From an uncultured bacterium (GTDB lineage Bacteria > Cyanobacteriota > Vampirovibrionia > Gastranaerophilales > Gastranaerophilaceae), in the NCBI GenBank assembly GCA_949298805.1, contig CASFXY010000020.1:1-42026 (forward strand): a DNA stretch of 42,026 nt, written 5' to 3'. Under the pieces are notes generated by a model that worked only from the letters and a program-made list of their open reading frames with translations, was not told where the DNA came from and did no database searches. Made by a program: the position numbers and the translations under genes. This document shows positions 27,016-35,923 of the stretch, piece by piece (within the stretch, counting starts at the first letter, position 1; every line of letters begins with the position of its first letter).

Positions 27016-28749
27016 ATGGCTAAAGAAAAAGTGGGGCAATTTGTATTTATGTTGCACTCGCACCTCCCCTATTACAGAATGGCAGGCATGTGGCCGTTTG
27101 GGGAAGAAAATTTATACGAATGTATGGCTGAAACATACGTTCCGCTTTTGCAAATAATTTCCGAATTATATGATGAAGGAATTAAAGCAAAACTAACAAT
27201 CGGTATTACACCAATCTTAGCAGAACAACTTAACGATGAACATTTAAAAGAAGGCTTTATTAAATACCTTGACTCACGAATTGAAGCCGTATCGGGCGAT
27301 TTAGAACGCTATCCCGATCCTGAAGTTGCACACTCACAACATTTAAAATATCTTGCAAAATACTACTATGACTGGTTTAATCACATTAAAGATTTATTCG
27401 TAAATAAATTCAATAAAGACCTTATTGCAGGATTTAAAAAATACCAAGATTTAGGTTGTATAGAAATAACAACATCAGGGGCAACACATGGTTTTTCACC
27501 CCTTTTGGCAACCGATACAAACTTAAACGCGCAGTTTAAAGTAGGTTCAGACACTACAAAAAGACTTTTCGGCAAAAAGGCAAAAGGTTGTTGGCTGCCT
27601 GAATGCGCATACAGGCAAGGTTATGAATTTACCGGAAAAGACGGTAAGAAAAAATGGCGTCCGGCTATTGAGGTTACACTTCAAAATAATGGCATAGAAT
27701 ACTTCTTTACCGAATCTCATGTTATAGAAGGCGGCAACTCAATAGGAAACAGGAGAACAATAGGAGTTTACGGAAATATAGAATATATACCTCTACCACA
27801 GAGGGAAAAAACGGGCTACGATACGTACAGTGCATACTGGTTGCCTGATGCACAAGTAGCCGTGATGGGTAGAAATGACAGAGCAGGATTTCAAGTATGG
27901 TCAGCAGCAGACGGTTACCCCGGTGACGGTTGTTACAGAGAATTTCACAGAAAAGACCCTAATTCAGGCATGCATTACTGGAGAATAACATCTTCAACAA
28001 CCGACCTTGGAGATAAAATGTTATATGACCCCGTACTTGCAATGAATCAGGTTAATTCAAATTCAGACCACTACACAACTTTAATTTACCATTTATTAAA
28101 TGACTATAAAATGGCAAATAACGGCAAGGAAGGACTTTGCATGGTGTCTTTTGATACCGAATTATACGGACACTGGTGGTTTGAAGGTGTTGAGTTTATT
28201 AAGCAAGTTATTAAAAAATTCTATCAATACCTGCCCGAAGTAGAAAGAATGACAGCGGGAGAATACCTAAAAGCTCATCCGCCAACCGAAGCAATTCAAA
28301 TACCGGAATCCAGCTGGGGTCAGGGCGGACATTTCTGGGTATGGCAAAACCACTTAACGGAATGGATGTGGCCAATTATCCATGCTTGCGAAAAACGTAT
28401 AATTGATATTGTTTCAAAATACGAAAAACAACCGGAAGACAAACTTCTTTTAAGGGCACTAAATCAACTTGCAAGAGAAAATCTGCTTCTGCAAAGTTCA
28501 GATTGGCCATTTCTAATCACAACTTGGCAGGCTAAAGACTATGCTACAGACAGATTTAGAGAACATGTCGAAAGATTTGAAAAAATTGCCGATATGATTG
28601 AAAATAATTCAATTAACAATGATGAACTTGTTAAAATTGAAGCAATAGACAACTGTTTCCCTGAAATTGACTACAGAGTCTACCTGCCTATAGAAGAAGG
28701 TGTTATTCCTCAACAAGAAAAGAAACTTGCACCTTTATATGCAGACTAA
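27016..28749 (+). CDS. GH57 glycoside hydrolase, probable 1,4-alpha-glucan branching enzyme
   Basis: A 577-residue GH57 protein. The N-terminal HSHLPYY (H14, H16), the nucleophile region WLPECAYR with E196, and the acid region FDTELYGHWWFEG with D380 match GH57 branching enzymes; a helical C-terminal domain (about 420-550, DUF1957-type) follows. It probably introduces alpha-1,6 branches into a storage glucan in the cytoplasm. 4-alpha-glucanotransferase activity is the main alternative. CGGAGG lies 9 bases before the ATG. It appears monocistronic: terminators lie on both sides. Confidence 0.88.
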   Translation: MAKEKVGQFVFMLHSHLPYYRMAGMWPFGEENLYECMAETYVPLLQIISELYDEGIKAKLTIGITPILAEQLNDEHLKEGFIKYLDSRIEAVSGDLERYPDPEVAHSQHLKYLAKYYYDWFNHIKDLFVNKFNKDLIAGFKKYQDLGCIEITTSGATHGFSPLLATDTNLNAQFKVGSDTTKRLFGKKAKGCWLPECAYRQGYEFTGKDGKKKWRPAIEVTLQNNGIEYFFTESHVIEGGNSIGNRRTIGVYGNIEYIPLPQREKTGYDTYSAYWLPDAQVAVMGRNDRAGFQVWSAADGYPGDGCYREFHRKDPNSGMHYWRITSSTTDLGDKMLYDPVLAMNQVNSNSDHYTTLIYHLLNDYKMANNGKEGLCMVSFDTELYGHWWFEGVEFIKQVIKKFYQYLPEVERMTAGEYLKAHPPTEAIQIPESSWGQGGHFWVWQNHLTEWMWPIIHACEKRIIDIVSKYEKQPEDKLLLRALNQLARENLLLQSSDWPFLITTWQAKDYATDRFREHVERFEKIADMIENNSINNDELVKIEAIDNCFPEIDYRVYLPIEEGVIPQQEKKLAPLYAD

Positions 28750-28766
28750 ATTAAAAAAATAATACT

Positions 28767-28801
28767 AAACCCCGAAACTTTTTTGGTTTTCGGGGTTTTT
28801 T
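28767..28801 (+). terminator. Rho-independent terminator of the GH57 gene
   Basis: AAACCCCGAAA (28767-28777) pairs with TTTCGGGGTTT (28788-28798), with a T run to 28801. Confidence 0.93.
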
Positions 28802-28841
28802 AATGTAAAATAACATTAAAAGGAATGGTAAAGGAAAAAGT

Positions 28842-29504
28842 ATGAAAACTAAGTATAATAATATTTGCATAATAGAACATCCGGTTGTTAAACATAATTT
28901 ATCAGTTTTAAGGGATGAAAAAACTGATGGTGAAAAGTTTCGATGCGCCTTAAAACGTATTTCCTACGCAGTATTTTTGGAAGCTACAAAAAACTTGCCT
29001 ACGCAAAAAAAAGATATAAAAACACCGATATGCGAATGCAAATGTGAAACTATTAAAGAAGATTTAAATCTAATAATTGCACCTATTTTACGCGCAGGGA
29101 TGATGTTTTGCGAAGTAGCGCAAGAAATGATGCCTCAAGCTCATATTCATCATCTCGGAATGTATAGGGATGAGCGAACTTTACAACCTGTTTGGTATTA
29201 CAATAAAATAAGCGGATTGCCAAAAGACCCTGACAACACTTATGTTTTTGTACTTGATCCCATGCTTGCGACAGGAAACTCTGCAGTTGACGGTGTTGGC
29301 AATTTTGTAAAAAAAGGAATACCTCAAGAAAACATTATTTTTGTATGCCTTTTGGCTGCGCCCCAAGGGATAAAACACCTAAGCACAACGTTTGAAAATG
29401 TAAAAATAATTACCTGTGCAATAGATAAAGAACTAAATGCAAAAGGTTATATTGTCCCGGGGCTTGGCGATGCGGGGGACAGAATCTTTAACACAACGAG
29501 ATGA
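28842..29504 (+). CDS. upp: Uracil phosphoribosyltransferase
   Basis: Upp makes UMP from uracil and PRPP in pyrimidine salvage. The PRPP-binding loop VFVLDPMLATGNSA near 143-156 and the uracil-binding C-terminal YIVPGLGDAGDR near 203-214 are clear. Length 220 is slightly above the usual 208 because of a Cys-containing insert near 62-72 (PICECKCET). GGAAAAAG lies just before the ATG. Its stop overlaps the next glycosyltransferase start by 4 bases (ATGA). Confidence 0.95.
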   Translation: MKTKYNNICIIEHPVVKHNLSVLRDEKTDGEKFRCALKRISYAVFLEATKNLPTQKKDIKTPICECKCETIKEDLNLIIAPILRAGMMFCEVAQEMMPQAHIHHLGMYRDERTLQPVWYYNKISGLPKDPDNTYVFVLDPMLATGNSAVDGVGNFVKKGIPQENIIFVCLLAAPQGIKHLSTTFENVKIITCAIDKELNAKGYIVPGLGDAGDRIFNTTR

Positions 29505-30274
29505 TAAGCATTATTACAATAGCTAAAAACGAAGAAAAAACAATTGAGCGCACAATTTTAAGCGTTATAAACCAAAGTGCAATAAAAGAGATTGAATACA
29601 TTGTAATTGATGGAAAATCAAGCGATAACACCCTTAAAATTATAGAAAAGTACAAAGATAAAATCTCAAAAATAATTTCAGAACCTGATTTTGGCATATA
29701 TAATGCGATGAATAAGGGCATAAAATCTGCAAATGGTGAGTATATTTTATTTTTAAACGCAGGTGATGAATTTTTTTGCAATGAAACAATAGAGAAAATT
29801 TTGCCAAACTTAAATTGTAATCTTGTTTTTGGCGATATTATAATAAAAGACGAAAAAGGTAAAGAAAGTTCGATTGAATTTGATTATCTTGACGATTTTG
29901 AACTTTTTTACAAATCTTTGCCTCATCAATCAACCATTATAAAAAAAGAATGTTTTATAAAAAACGGACTTTATGACGAAACAAAAAAGATACTTGCAGA
30001 CTGGCAATGGACTGTTAAATACTTTAAATCCGGCGGAAAATATAAATATTTAAAAACCCCCATATCTGTTTTTTATCTCGGCGGTATCAGTAATGCGGAA
30101 AATTATAAGAAAATAAGAATAAAAGAACGGGAAGAAATACGCAATAAATATTACGATATAAAAAAACAAATTCTTTATAAAATAATTTTAAAAGCAACAA
30201 AGAAAAATTTTGTTTTAAAAATTATAAGACTACTACTAAAAAAATTTTGCATACTTGAAATATATGAAAATTAG
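29501..30274 (+). CDS. Family 2 glycosyltransferase, soluble
   Basis: A GT-A transferase of 257 residues with IITIAKNEEKTI near 4-15, YIVIDGKSSD near 33-42, the SEPDFGIYNAMNKGI acceptor-side motif near 61-75 and the AGDE metal motif near 87-90. The C-terminal 50 residues are Lys/Ile-rich and may bind the membrane. Such enzymes build surface polysaccharides; the sugar is unknown. It shares ATGA with upp, an odd pairing that may just reflect compaction. Confidence 0.85.
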   Translation: MISIITIAKNEEKTIERTILSVINQSAIKEIEYIVIDGKSSDNTLKIIEKYKDKISKIISEPDFGIYNAMNKGIKSANGEYILFLNAGDEFFCNETIEKILPNLNCNLVFGDIIIKDEKGKESSIEFDYLDDFELFYKSLPHQSTIIKKECFIKNGLYDETKKILADWQWTVKYFKSGGKYKYLKTPISVFYLGGISNAENYKKIRIKEREEIRNKYYDIKKQILYKIILKATKKNFVLKIIRLLLKKFCILEIYEN

Positions 30275-30306
30275 AATAATAAATAACATAATTAAACATT
30301 TTGTTG

Positions 30307-30323
30307 TATAATTTCTGTATAAT
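30307..30323 (+). promoter_or_regulatory. Two close -10 boxes before the LamB/YcsF gene
   Basis: TATAAT occurs at 30307-30312 and again at 30318-30323, 30-46 bases before the GTG start. No good -35 box is seen for either, so this is tentative. Confidence 0.35.
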
Positions 30324-30352
30324 CAGTTAGAGGATTTTTAAGGAAAAGATTA

Positions 30353-30994
30353 GTGTTTGATTTTAATTGCGACTGCGCACAAGAATACGGTGTATATAAA
30401 AACGAAAAAGAGCTTGAAATTGCAAAGTACGTCAGCTCAATTAATATTTCCGCAGGTTTTCATGCCGGCGATCCGTTGAGCATAAAAAGAGCAATAGAAT
30501 TTGCAAGAGAACATGATGTAGCACTTGGCGCGCACATTGGTTATCAAGATATTCAAGGTTTTGGCACAAGAAAAGTTGAACTAAATGACGAAGAAATCGA
30601 AACAACTGTTATCTACCAAATAAGCGCAATAGCTTCATTTACAAAAACTTTTAACCTTGAAATCGAACATGTAAGATTACATGGCGCTATGAAAGAAGAA
30701 TTAAATTCAAACATTGATTTTGCAAAAAAAGTAGCCCTTGCGGTTAAACAATTTAACCCATGGTTAAATTTATATATTAACAATCCTGAATTTAAAAATA
30801 TACTTGAAAAAGAAATAGGGGTCAAATGCGCATTAGAGGTTAATTTTAATGACTATGGCACAATAAGACAAATAAGGGAACTTGAAATTAAACCCGATAC
30901 AATCCATTTTTGTGATGTTGAAAGCGCAATTCGCGCACGCGAGGTGTTAAAACCAACGCCAATCAACTACAACCGTGTCGGAGGTCAAATTTAA
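30353..30994 (+). CDS. LamB/YcsF family protein (5-oxoprolinase subunit A-like)
   Basis: The family protein PxpA works with PxpB and PxpC to hydrolyse 5-oxoproline. Seen here are DFNCDCAQEYG near 3-13, ISAGFHAGDP near 32-41, GAHIGYQDIQGFG near 59-71 and the VRLHGAM segment near 107-113. At 213 residues it is shorter than the usual 245-255, and some motifs differ (family KPHGALYN is RLHGAMKE). No pxpB or pxpC lies nearby. The start is GTG with AAGGAAAAG ahead. It is close to, and on the same strand as, yvcK. Function may differ from PxpA. Confidence 0.78.
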   Translation: MFDFNCDCAQEYGVYKNEKELEIAKYVSSINISAGFHAGDPLSIKRAIEFAREHDVALGAHIGYQDIQGFGTRKVELNDEEIETTVIYQISAIASFTKTFNLEIEHVRLHGAMKEELNSNIDFAKKVALAVKQFNPWLNLYINNPEFKNILEKEIGVKCALEVNFNDYGTIRQIRELEIKPDTIHFCDVESAIRAREVLKPTPINYNRVGGQI

Positions 30995-30998
30995 GACT

Positions 30999-32339
30999 AT
31001 GAAATTCTTTAGAAGAAAAGTTAAAATGCCCAAAGATGCAATCTGGCTCGTCCCGGGTCTTAAAATAAAAAGGTGGTTCGCTCTTATTATAATAGGTTCT
31101 GTGCTTGCGGCTCTGGGACTTACATTTTTATTTAAACTTGAACCAATTTATTTCATTGTTGAAACTGCAAAAAAAATTGTGCATTTTATGCCTCCTGAAC
31201 CGGTAGGAGTAGCTTTTATACTGTTTGGTGCAATAATATTCATTCAGGCTTGGAAAAAAACCAATTTTACAACACTTGATTTGAATGAAGAAAGAAAACA
31301 AAAATCATTAGGGGAACTTGTTTATCGCAAAATGAAGCTTGACCATGGTCCTAAAATTGTTGCAGTGGGTGGCGGGACAGGTCTATCAACAATGCTTAAA
31401 GGCTTAAAAAAAATTACAAATAACATAACAGCCATTGTAACAGTAGGCGATGACGGTGGTTCATCAGGAAGACTAAGAGAAGAAATGGGTGTATTGCCAC
31501 CAGGCGATATAAGAAATTGCATAGCAGCATTAGCTGATGACGAGGATATTGTTACAAAATTATTCCAATATAGGTTTAAAACCGGCGAAGGTTTAGAAGG
31601 TCACAGTTTTGGCAACTTATTTTTAACAGCTATGACAAATATTTGCGGAGATATGGTAAGCGCAATTAAAGAATCCTCCAAAGTTTTACTTATAAGGGGC
31701 AGGGTATTGCCTGCAACAACAGACGATATGCGCCTTATAGCAAAAATGGAAGACGGTTCAATTGTAAAAGGCGAAAGTCATATCCCTGAAGTCGGCAAAA
31801 AAATTGTAGAGCTTTCTTGTGAACCAAAAAACTGCAAACCTTCAGCAGATGTGATAGAAGCTATAAACAATGCAGATTTAATAGTTTTGGGTCCGGGCAG
31901 TTTATATACATCAATTACTCCAAATCTTTTGGTTAAAGAAATTTCAGCAGCAATTTTAAACTCAAAAGCAAAAAAAATATATGTCTGCAATGTCATGACC
32001 CAACCGGGCGAAACTGATAATTACTCAGTAGCAGACCATGCCGAAGTTTTATTTAAACATGCAAAACTTGCAACCGGAATTTATGATAAAAAGCTGTTTG
32101 ATGCAATTTTAATAAACAATTTTATGCCTCAAAATCTTGCAAAAAAATATGAGGAGGCAGACTCATTACCTGTTGAAATAGATACATCAAGAATTAAAAA
32201 AATGGGTCTTGAAATTGTTATGAATAAATTAATTGAAGATAACAAAGAAGGGCTTGTAAGACACTCGCCCTCAAGACTTGCAAAATCGATTTACTGGTGG
32301 TACAAAAAAAGTTCCAAAAAACAAATCAATACAAAATAA
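30999..32339 (+). CDS. yvcK: Membrane-anchored YvcK/GlmR family gluconeogenesis factor
   Basis: Two N-terminal membrane helices (about 24-48 and 65-84) are followed by the YvcK/CofD-like domain: VAVGGGTGLSTM near 117-128, VGDDGGSSGRLR near 146-157, PGDIRNCIAALAD near 165-177, GHSFGNLFL near 202 and GPGSLYTS near 303. YvcK proteins bind UDP-sugars and link carbon flow to cell-wall precursor synthesis; a membrane-anchored form is known in several phyla. Start: ATG at 30999 with GGAGG 14 bases ahead, or GTG at 30975 overlapping the previous gene. panB follows 9 bases later. Confidence 0.9.
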   Translation: MKFFRRKVKMPKDAIWLVPGLKIKRWFALIIIGSVLAALGLTFLFKLEPIYFIVETAKKIVHFMPPEPVGVAFILFGAIIFIQAWKKTNFTTLDLNEERKQKSLGELVYRKMKLDHGPKIVAVGGGTGLSTMLKGLKKITNNITAIVTVGDDGGSSGRLREEMGVLPPGDIRNCIAALADDEDIVTKLFQYRFKTGEGLEGHSFGNLFLTAMTNICGDMVSAIKESSKVLLIRGRVLPATTDDMRLIAKMEDGSIVKGESHIPEVGKKIVELSCEPKNCKPSADVIEAINNADLIVLGPGSLYTSITPNLLVKEISAAILNSKAKKIYVCNVMTQPGETDNYSVADHAEVLFKHAKLATGIYDKKLFDAILINNFMPQNLAKKYEEADSLPVEIDTSRIKKMGLEIVMNKLIEDNKEGLVRHSPSRLAKSIYWWYKKSSKKQINTK

Positions 32340-32348
32340 CGGAAGTAT

Positions 32349-33194
32349 ATGAAAAAAACTGCGAAAAGAATTATTGAATTTAAGAAAAACGGCAAAAAAA
32401 TCACTGCGCTCACTGCATACGATTATTCAAGCGCAAAGTATTTTGACAGAGCAGGCGTTGATATAATTCTTGTCGGCGATTCTTTGGCTCAGGTTGCTCT
32501 CGGGTACGGCTCAACAACAGAAGTTACAACAGAAGAAATGCTTGTGTTCACCAAAGCTGTTTCAAGAGGTGTACAAGATGCCCTTGTTGTTGCTGATATG
32601 CCTTTTATGTCATATCAAATATCAATTGAAGAAGCTGTCAAAAATGCCGGAAAATTTATCCAAGCCGGCGCACAAGCGGTTAAAATTGAAGGTGCAAGCC
32701 CTTATATACTGGAAGTTATAGCAAGAATTACACAAAGCGGCATTCCGGTTATGGGACATCTTGGCTTTACTCCTCAGTATATAAATACCATAGGCGGACA
32801 CTATGTGTCAGGAAAAAATATACAATCTACGATAGAAATTGCAAATATGGCACAGGAATTGGAAAAAATCGGCGCTTTTTCGGTAGTTCTTGAAATGGTT
32901 CCGCAAGAAAGTGCAAAATTTATAACAAAACAATTGAGCATACCTACAATTGGCATAGGCGGAGGTAAATTTTGTGACGGTCAAATTCTTGTAAGTGATG
33001 ACATTTTAGGTAAATATGATAACTTCTGCCCAAAGTTTGCAAGGCAGTACTCAAGCCTTAAAGATATAATCTACAATGTTGCAAAAGCATATTGTAATGA
33101 TGTTGAAAAAGGAAATTTCCCTTCAATTTCGGAAAGTTTTACACTTGATAATGATGAGGCAGAAAAACTTGAAAATTATACACAAAATAAGTGA
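32349..33194 (+). CDS. panB: 3-methyl-2-oxobutanoate hydroxymethyltransferase (PanB)
   Basis: PanB adds a hydroxymethyl group from methylene-tetrahydrofolate to ketoisovalerate, the first step toward pantothenate and CoA. The 281 residues include ALTAYDYSSA near 20-29, metal ligands D44 and D83, VKIEG with K112 and E114, GHLGFTPQ near 136-143 and GIGGGKFCDGQ near 200. Its 3' end overlaps panC, so the two are translationally coupled. Confidence 0.95.
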   Translation: MKKTAKRIIEFKKNGKKITALTAYDYSSAKYFDRAGVDIILVGDSLAQVALGYGSTTEVTTEEMLVFTKAVSRGVQDALVVADMPFMSYQISIEEAVKNAGKFIQAGAQAVKIEGASPYILEVIARITQSGIPVMGHLGFTPQYINTIGGHYVSGKNIQSTIEIANMAQELEKIGAFSVVLEMVPQESAKFITKQLSIPTIGIGGGKFCDGQILVSDDILGKYDNFCPKFARQYSSLKDIIYNVAKAYCNDVEKGNFPSISESFTLDNDEAEKLENYTQNK

Positions 33195-34005
33195 ATTAAA
33201 AAAAATAACAAAAAATACAAATAAACCTATAGGGCTTGTGCCGACCATGGGTGCCTTGCATCAGGGGCATGCAAGTTTAATTAAAAAAAGTGTTGAAGAT
33301 GATAATTTTACAATAGTAAGTATTTTTGTAAATCCGGTACAATTTGGAATAAATGAAGATTTTGACAAATACCCCAGAACACTTGAAAAAGATGCAAAAT
33401 TATGCGAAGAACTTGGCGCAGATATTGTTTTCTCGCCATCGATTGATGAAATGTATCAAGATACAAAAGAGCTCACTCTTGTTTGTCCCCCATACTCCTC
33501 AATAAACAAGTTATGCGGGAAAAGTCGCCCGGGGCATTTTGACGGAGTTGCAACGGTTGTATCAAAACTTTTTAACATAACAAAATGTTCAAAAGCCTAC
33601 TTTGGAGAAAAAGATGCACAACAACTTTTTATAATTCAAAAAATGGTAAAAGATTTAAACTTTGATATAACAATTATACCTTGCCCCATTGTAAGAGAAC
33701 CTGACGGACTTGCGCTTTCCAGCAGAAATTCTTATTTGGATGAAAAAGCAAGACAAGATGCTCTTAAATTAAGTAAAGCTTTAAATTATGCAAAAGAACT
33801 TTGGCAAAAAGGAATAAAAAATAAACAAATATTGTGTGACAGTGCGCTTAAAATACTTGAAGGAACGATTGTAGATTATATTGAAATAGTAAACCCCGAA
33901 ACCTTTGAAGATTGGGAAGAAAAAGACAAAAATGCTTTAATGCTAATTGCGGCAAAAATCCCAACAACAAATACTCGACTTATTGATAACATGGAATTAA
34001 GATGA
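33169..34005 (+). CDS. panC: Pantothenate synthetase (PanC)
   Basis: PanC joins pantoate and beta-alanine with ATP to give pantothenate. The HIGH-like motif HQGH at 31-34 after VPTMGAL, VSIFVNPVQFG near 49-59, FGEKDAQQ near 148 and LSSRNSYL near 185 are present. The frame is open to 33076, but a TTG at 33169 with GAGG 9 bases ahead gives an N-terminus of the usual length (family proteins reach VPTMG at about residue 24), so I chose it; it overlaps panB by 26 bases. Length 278. It shares ATGA with the next gene. Confidence 0.94.
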   Translation: MKIIHKISELKKITKNTNKPIGLVPTMGALHQGHASLIKKSVEDDNFTIVSIFVNPVQFGINEDFDKYPRTLEKDAKLCEELGADIVFSPSIDEMYQDTKELTLVCPPYSSINKLCGKSRPGHFDGVATVVSKLFNITKCSKAYFGEKDAQQLFIIQKMVKDLNFDITIIPCPIVREPDGLALSSRNSYLDEKARQDALKLSKALNYAKELWQKGIKNKQILCDSALKILEGTIVDYIEIVNPETFEDWEEKDKNALMLIAAKIPTTNTRLIDNMELR

Positions 34006-34910
34006 AAAAAATTTATACGCTAATATACAATTTTTTTATAATATTAAAAGTATTATGCCCCATAATATCATTTTTTTATACAATATTATGGTTTATAGGT
34101 TTTTTACAAATATCCGTTTATAGTACACTTTCTATACCTTTTGAACCTTTTGCAATTTTTGTTAATTCACTCTACCCAATAGTTATTAACTATGAAGGTC
34201 AAAACATAAATATGTCCTATATAGTTTGCTCTGGACTTTTTATTGTTTTTCATTATTTGTTTGATTTTTTTGCCCAAAGGATAGTTGATTTATATTCTTT
34301 AGAAGAAAAAAGAATTCTAAAAAAAAGAAGTAACGAAGTAAAAAAAATCAATGCTTCTCTTGAAAAAGAATACAATAAAGAAATAACGAGATATTCAAGC
34401 TTTGCCTTATTGCTTAATATTACAATAAAAGAGGGATACAATATTGTAAACAACCGCAAAAATGAAATTGATAAATTAAAAAAAGAATTTTATGAGCACA
34501 TTATCAGGAATGTAAAATTAAAATACAAAAATTCAAAAGGAATAATATTAGATAAAATGTTCTTAATTTGTGAGGATTTTCAATATTTTGAAGATTTTAT
34601 AATGAACTTTGTCGGCGATATAAAATCCTTTAAAGAAAAAAATGAACAAAATGATCTTTTTACCGAATTTTCGATATCTATAGATGCAATAAGATTAAAT
34701 TCCAATGCACTGCATGCTATGGAATTTTTGGAAAAAGTTGATTCATTCAATTATAAAGACAAAATTGTCGTAACATCAGCATTTAAATTAAGGTATGAAA
34801 AAAATAAAAACAACAAATATAAAATAGTACCTCTGGGTATTTCAAGATTTTTTAGCGAACCTGATGATTATATTGATTTTGAACTTTACAGTCTTAATTC
34901 AAAAAATTAA
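34002..34910 (+). CDS. Membrane protein with coiled coil and a possible degenerate cyclase-like domain
   Basis: I do not recognise this 302-residue protein with certainty. Two hydrophobic segments (about 10-55 and 68-95) precede a charged coiled coil (about 98-130, EEKRILKKRSNEVKK) and a C-terminal soluble domain (about 130-300). The end of that domain (SIDAIRLNSN, then KIVVTSAFKLRYE, then VPLGISRFFSEPD) has the shape of the end of a class III nucleotide cyclase domain, but I see no metal-binding aspartate pair. That is an inference from pattern only. It overlaps panC by 4 bases and converges on the GNAT-like gene with a shared TTAA. Confidence 0.7.
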   Translation: MKKIYTLIYNFFIILKVLCPIISFFYTILWFIGFLQISVYSTLSIPFEPFAIFVNSLYPIVINYEGQNINMSYIVCSGLFIVFHYLFDFFAQRIVDLYSLEEKRILKKRSNEVKKINASLEKEYNKEITRYSSFALLLNITIKEGYNIVNNRKNEIDKLKKEFYEHIIRNVKLKYKNSKGIILDKMFLICEDFQYFEDFIMNFVGDIKSFKEKNEQNDLFTEFSISIDAIRLNSNALHAMEFLEKVDSFNYKDKIVVTSAFKLRYEKNKNNKYKIVPLGISRFFSEPDDYIDFELYSLNSKN

Positions 34911-35902
34911 TTTGTCTTAAAAGCGGGTGTAATATCATTAAAAACTATTTTTGCACTGTTTAAAAGACTTCCTTCTTTTATTTCTCTGAGATAATCTTTT
35001 GTTAAAATACAACTTGACCTAACAAGTTCGTAACTTTTATTTTCGCAATATTCTTTGTAATTTTTATAATTTGTAAAATAAGTTTTAATTTTTACGTATA
35101 AATTCCAATTTTTAACGCGTTTGCTTAAACAATACGAAATATAAGCCAATGCATCCTCGAAATAAATTTCAAAAGCATTATCCAAAACAAAATCCAACAT
35201 ATAATCAATATTGTTATAGGTTGTAATATTAAAATACCCATAGAGTTTATTTTTTTGTTCATCCTCAAGAACATAAGAAAAAGAAACCTTATCGCTCATG
35301 CCTGCAGCAAAATAAGGTTCAAACTGCTCTTTTGTTTTAGAGAAACTGTGTCTTTGATAAGAATTTATATTTAAATTGTGCAATCTGCAAACATCTGCAC
35401 TTTTAATATTCTTATAAAACTTAAAGCCCTCCGAAACGGCATTTTCATCATATTTAAGTACGTTATCAGATATCTTATATATAAATTCCTGCGCGTTTTT
35501 TCTAAATCCGCAACCCTCAACAAAAAGCGATAACATATCATTATCAGAATCCTCAACAATAACATGATATGATATTGCACCCATAGCACAATATCTGGAA
35601 ATTACATATTGTACCAATAATTTACCTATATCAAAAGAATTTTGTTCAAGAAAAACTTTTGTTATTTTTAATCTTTTTCTGTTTCTTTCATCTTTTTCAA
35701 CAGCAATAAAACCCAACACTTTACCATTTTCATAAGCAACGTATGATTCGGTTAAAAATTTTGCCCTCAAAGGCAAAAAATAATGAAAAAGAGAAATAAA
35801 AAACGGCGCAAAACAAGTTCTGCTAAAATCCAAACCGTTATTTTCAAACACATTTGCAAGTTTTTTATTATCAAAGAAAACTGTACTTTTAATTTGTGTC
35901 AT
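34907..35902 (-). CDS. GNAT-like acetyltransferase, probably two tandem GNAT folds
   Basis: The N-terminal half (about 1-160) reads as a GNAT fold: YVAYENGKVLGFIAVEKDE near 55-73, LKITKVFLEQNSFDIGKLL near 77-96 and EGCGFRK near 129-135. The second half (about 165-331) repeats the general layout (SFSYVLEDEQ, then KLYGYFNITTYN, and LVRSSCILTKDY at the end), which suggests a duplicated, diverged fold. The acetyl-CoA loop Q/RxxGxG/A is not clear, so activity is uncertain. A 14-bp palindrome lies just upstream. No ribosome site is visible. Confidence 0.68.
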   Translation of the reverse strand: MTQIKSTVFFDNKKLANVFENNGLDFSRTCFAPFFISLFHYFLPLRAKFLTESYVAYENGKVLGFIAVEKDERNRKRLKITKVFLEQNSFDIGKLLVQYVISRYCAMGAISYHVIVEDSDNDMLSLFVEGCGFRKNAQEFIYKISDNVLKYDENAVSEGFKFYKNIKSADVCRLHNLNINSYQRHSFSKTKEQFEPYFAAGMSDKVSFSYVLEDEQKNKLYGYFNITTYNNIDYMLDFVLDNAFEIYFEDALAYISYCLSKRVKNWNLYVKIKTYFTNYKNYKEYCENKSYELVRSSCILTKDYLREIKEGSLLNSAKIVFNDITPAFKTN

Positions 35903-35906
35903 AAAT

Positions 35907-35920
35907 ATATGATATCATAT
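35907..35920. repeat. 14-bp perfect palindrome upstream of the GNAT-like gene
   Basis: ATATGATATCATAT is its own reverse complement and lies 5 bases before the - strand start at 35902. It could be an operator or a chance AT-rich palindrome. Confidence 0.4.
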
Positions 35921-35923
35921 TTA

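Noticed and set aside
29501-30274. upp plus glycosyltransferase as a functional UDP-sugar unit
   Set aside because: A 4-base overlap alone is weak evidence in such a compact genome; no other nucleotide-sugar gene is nearby.
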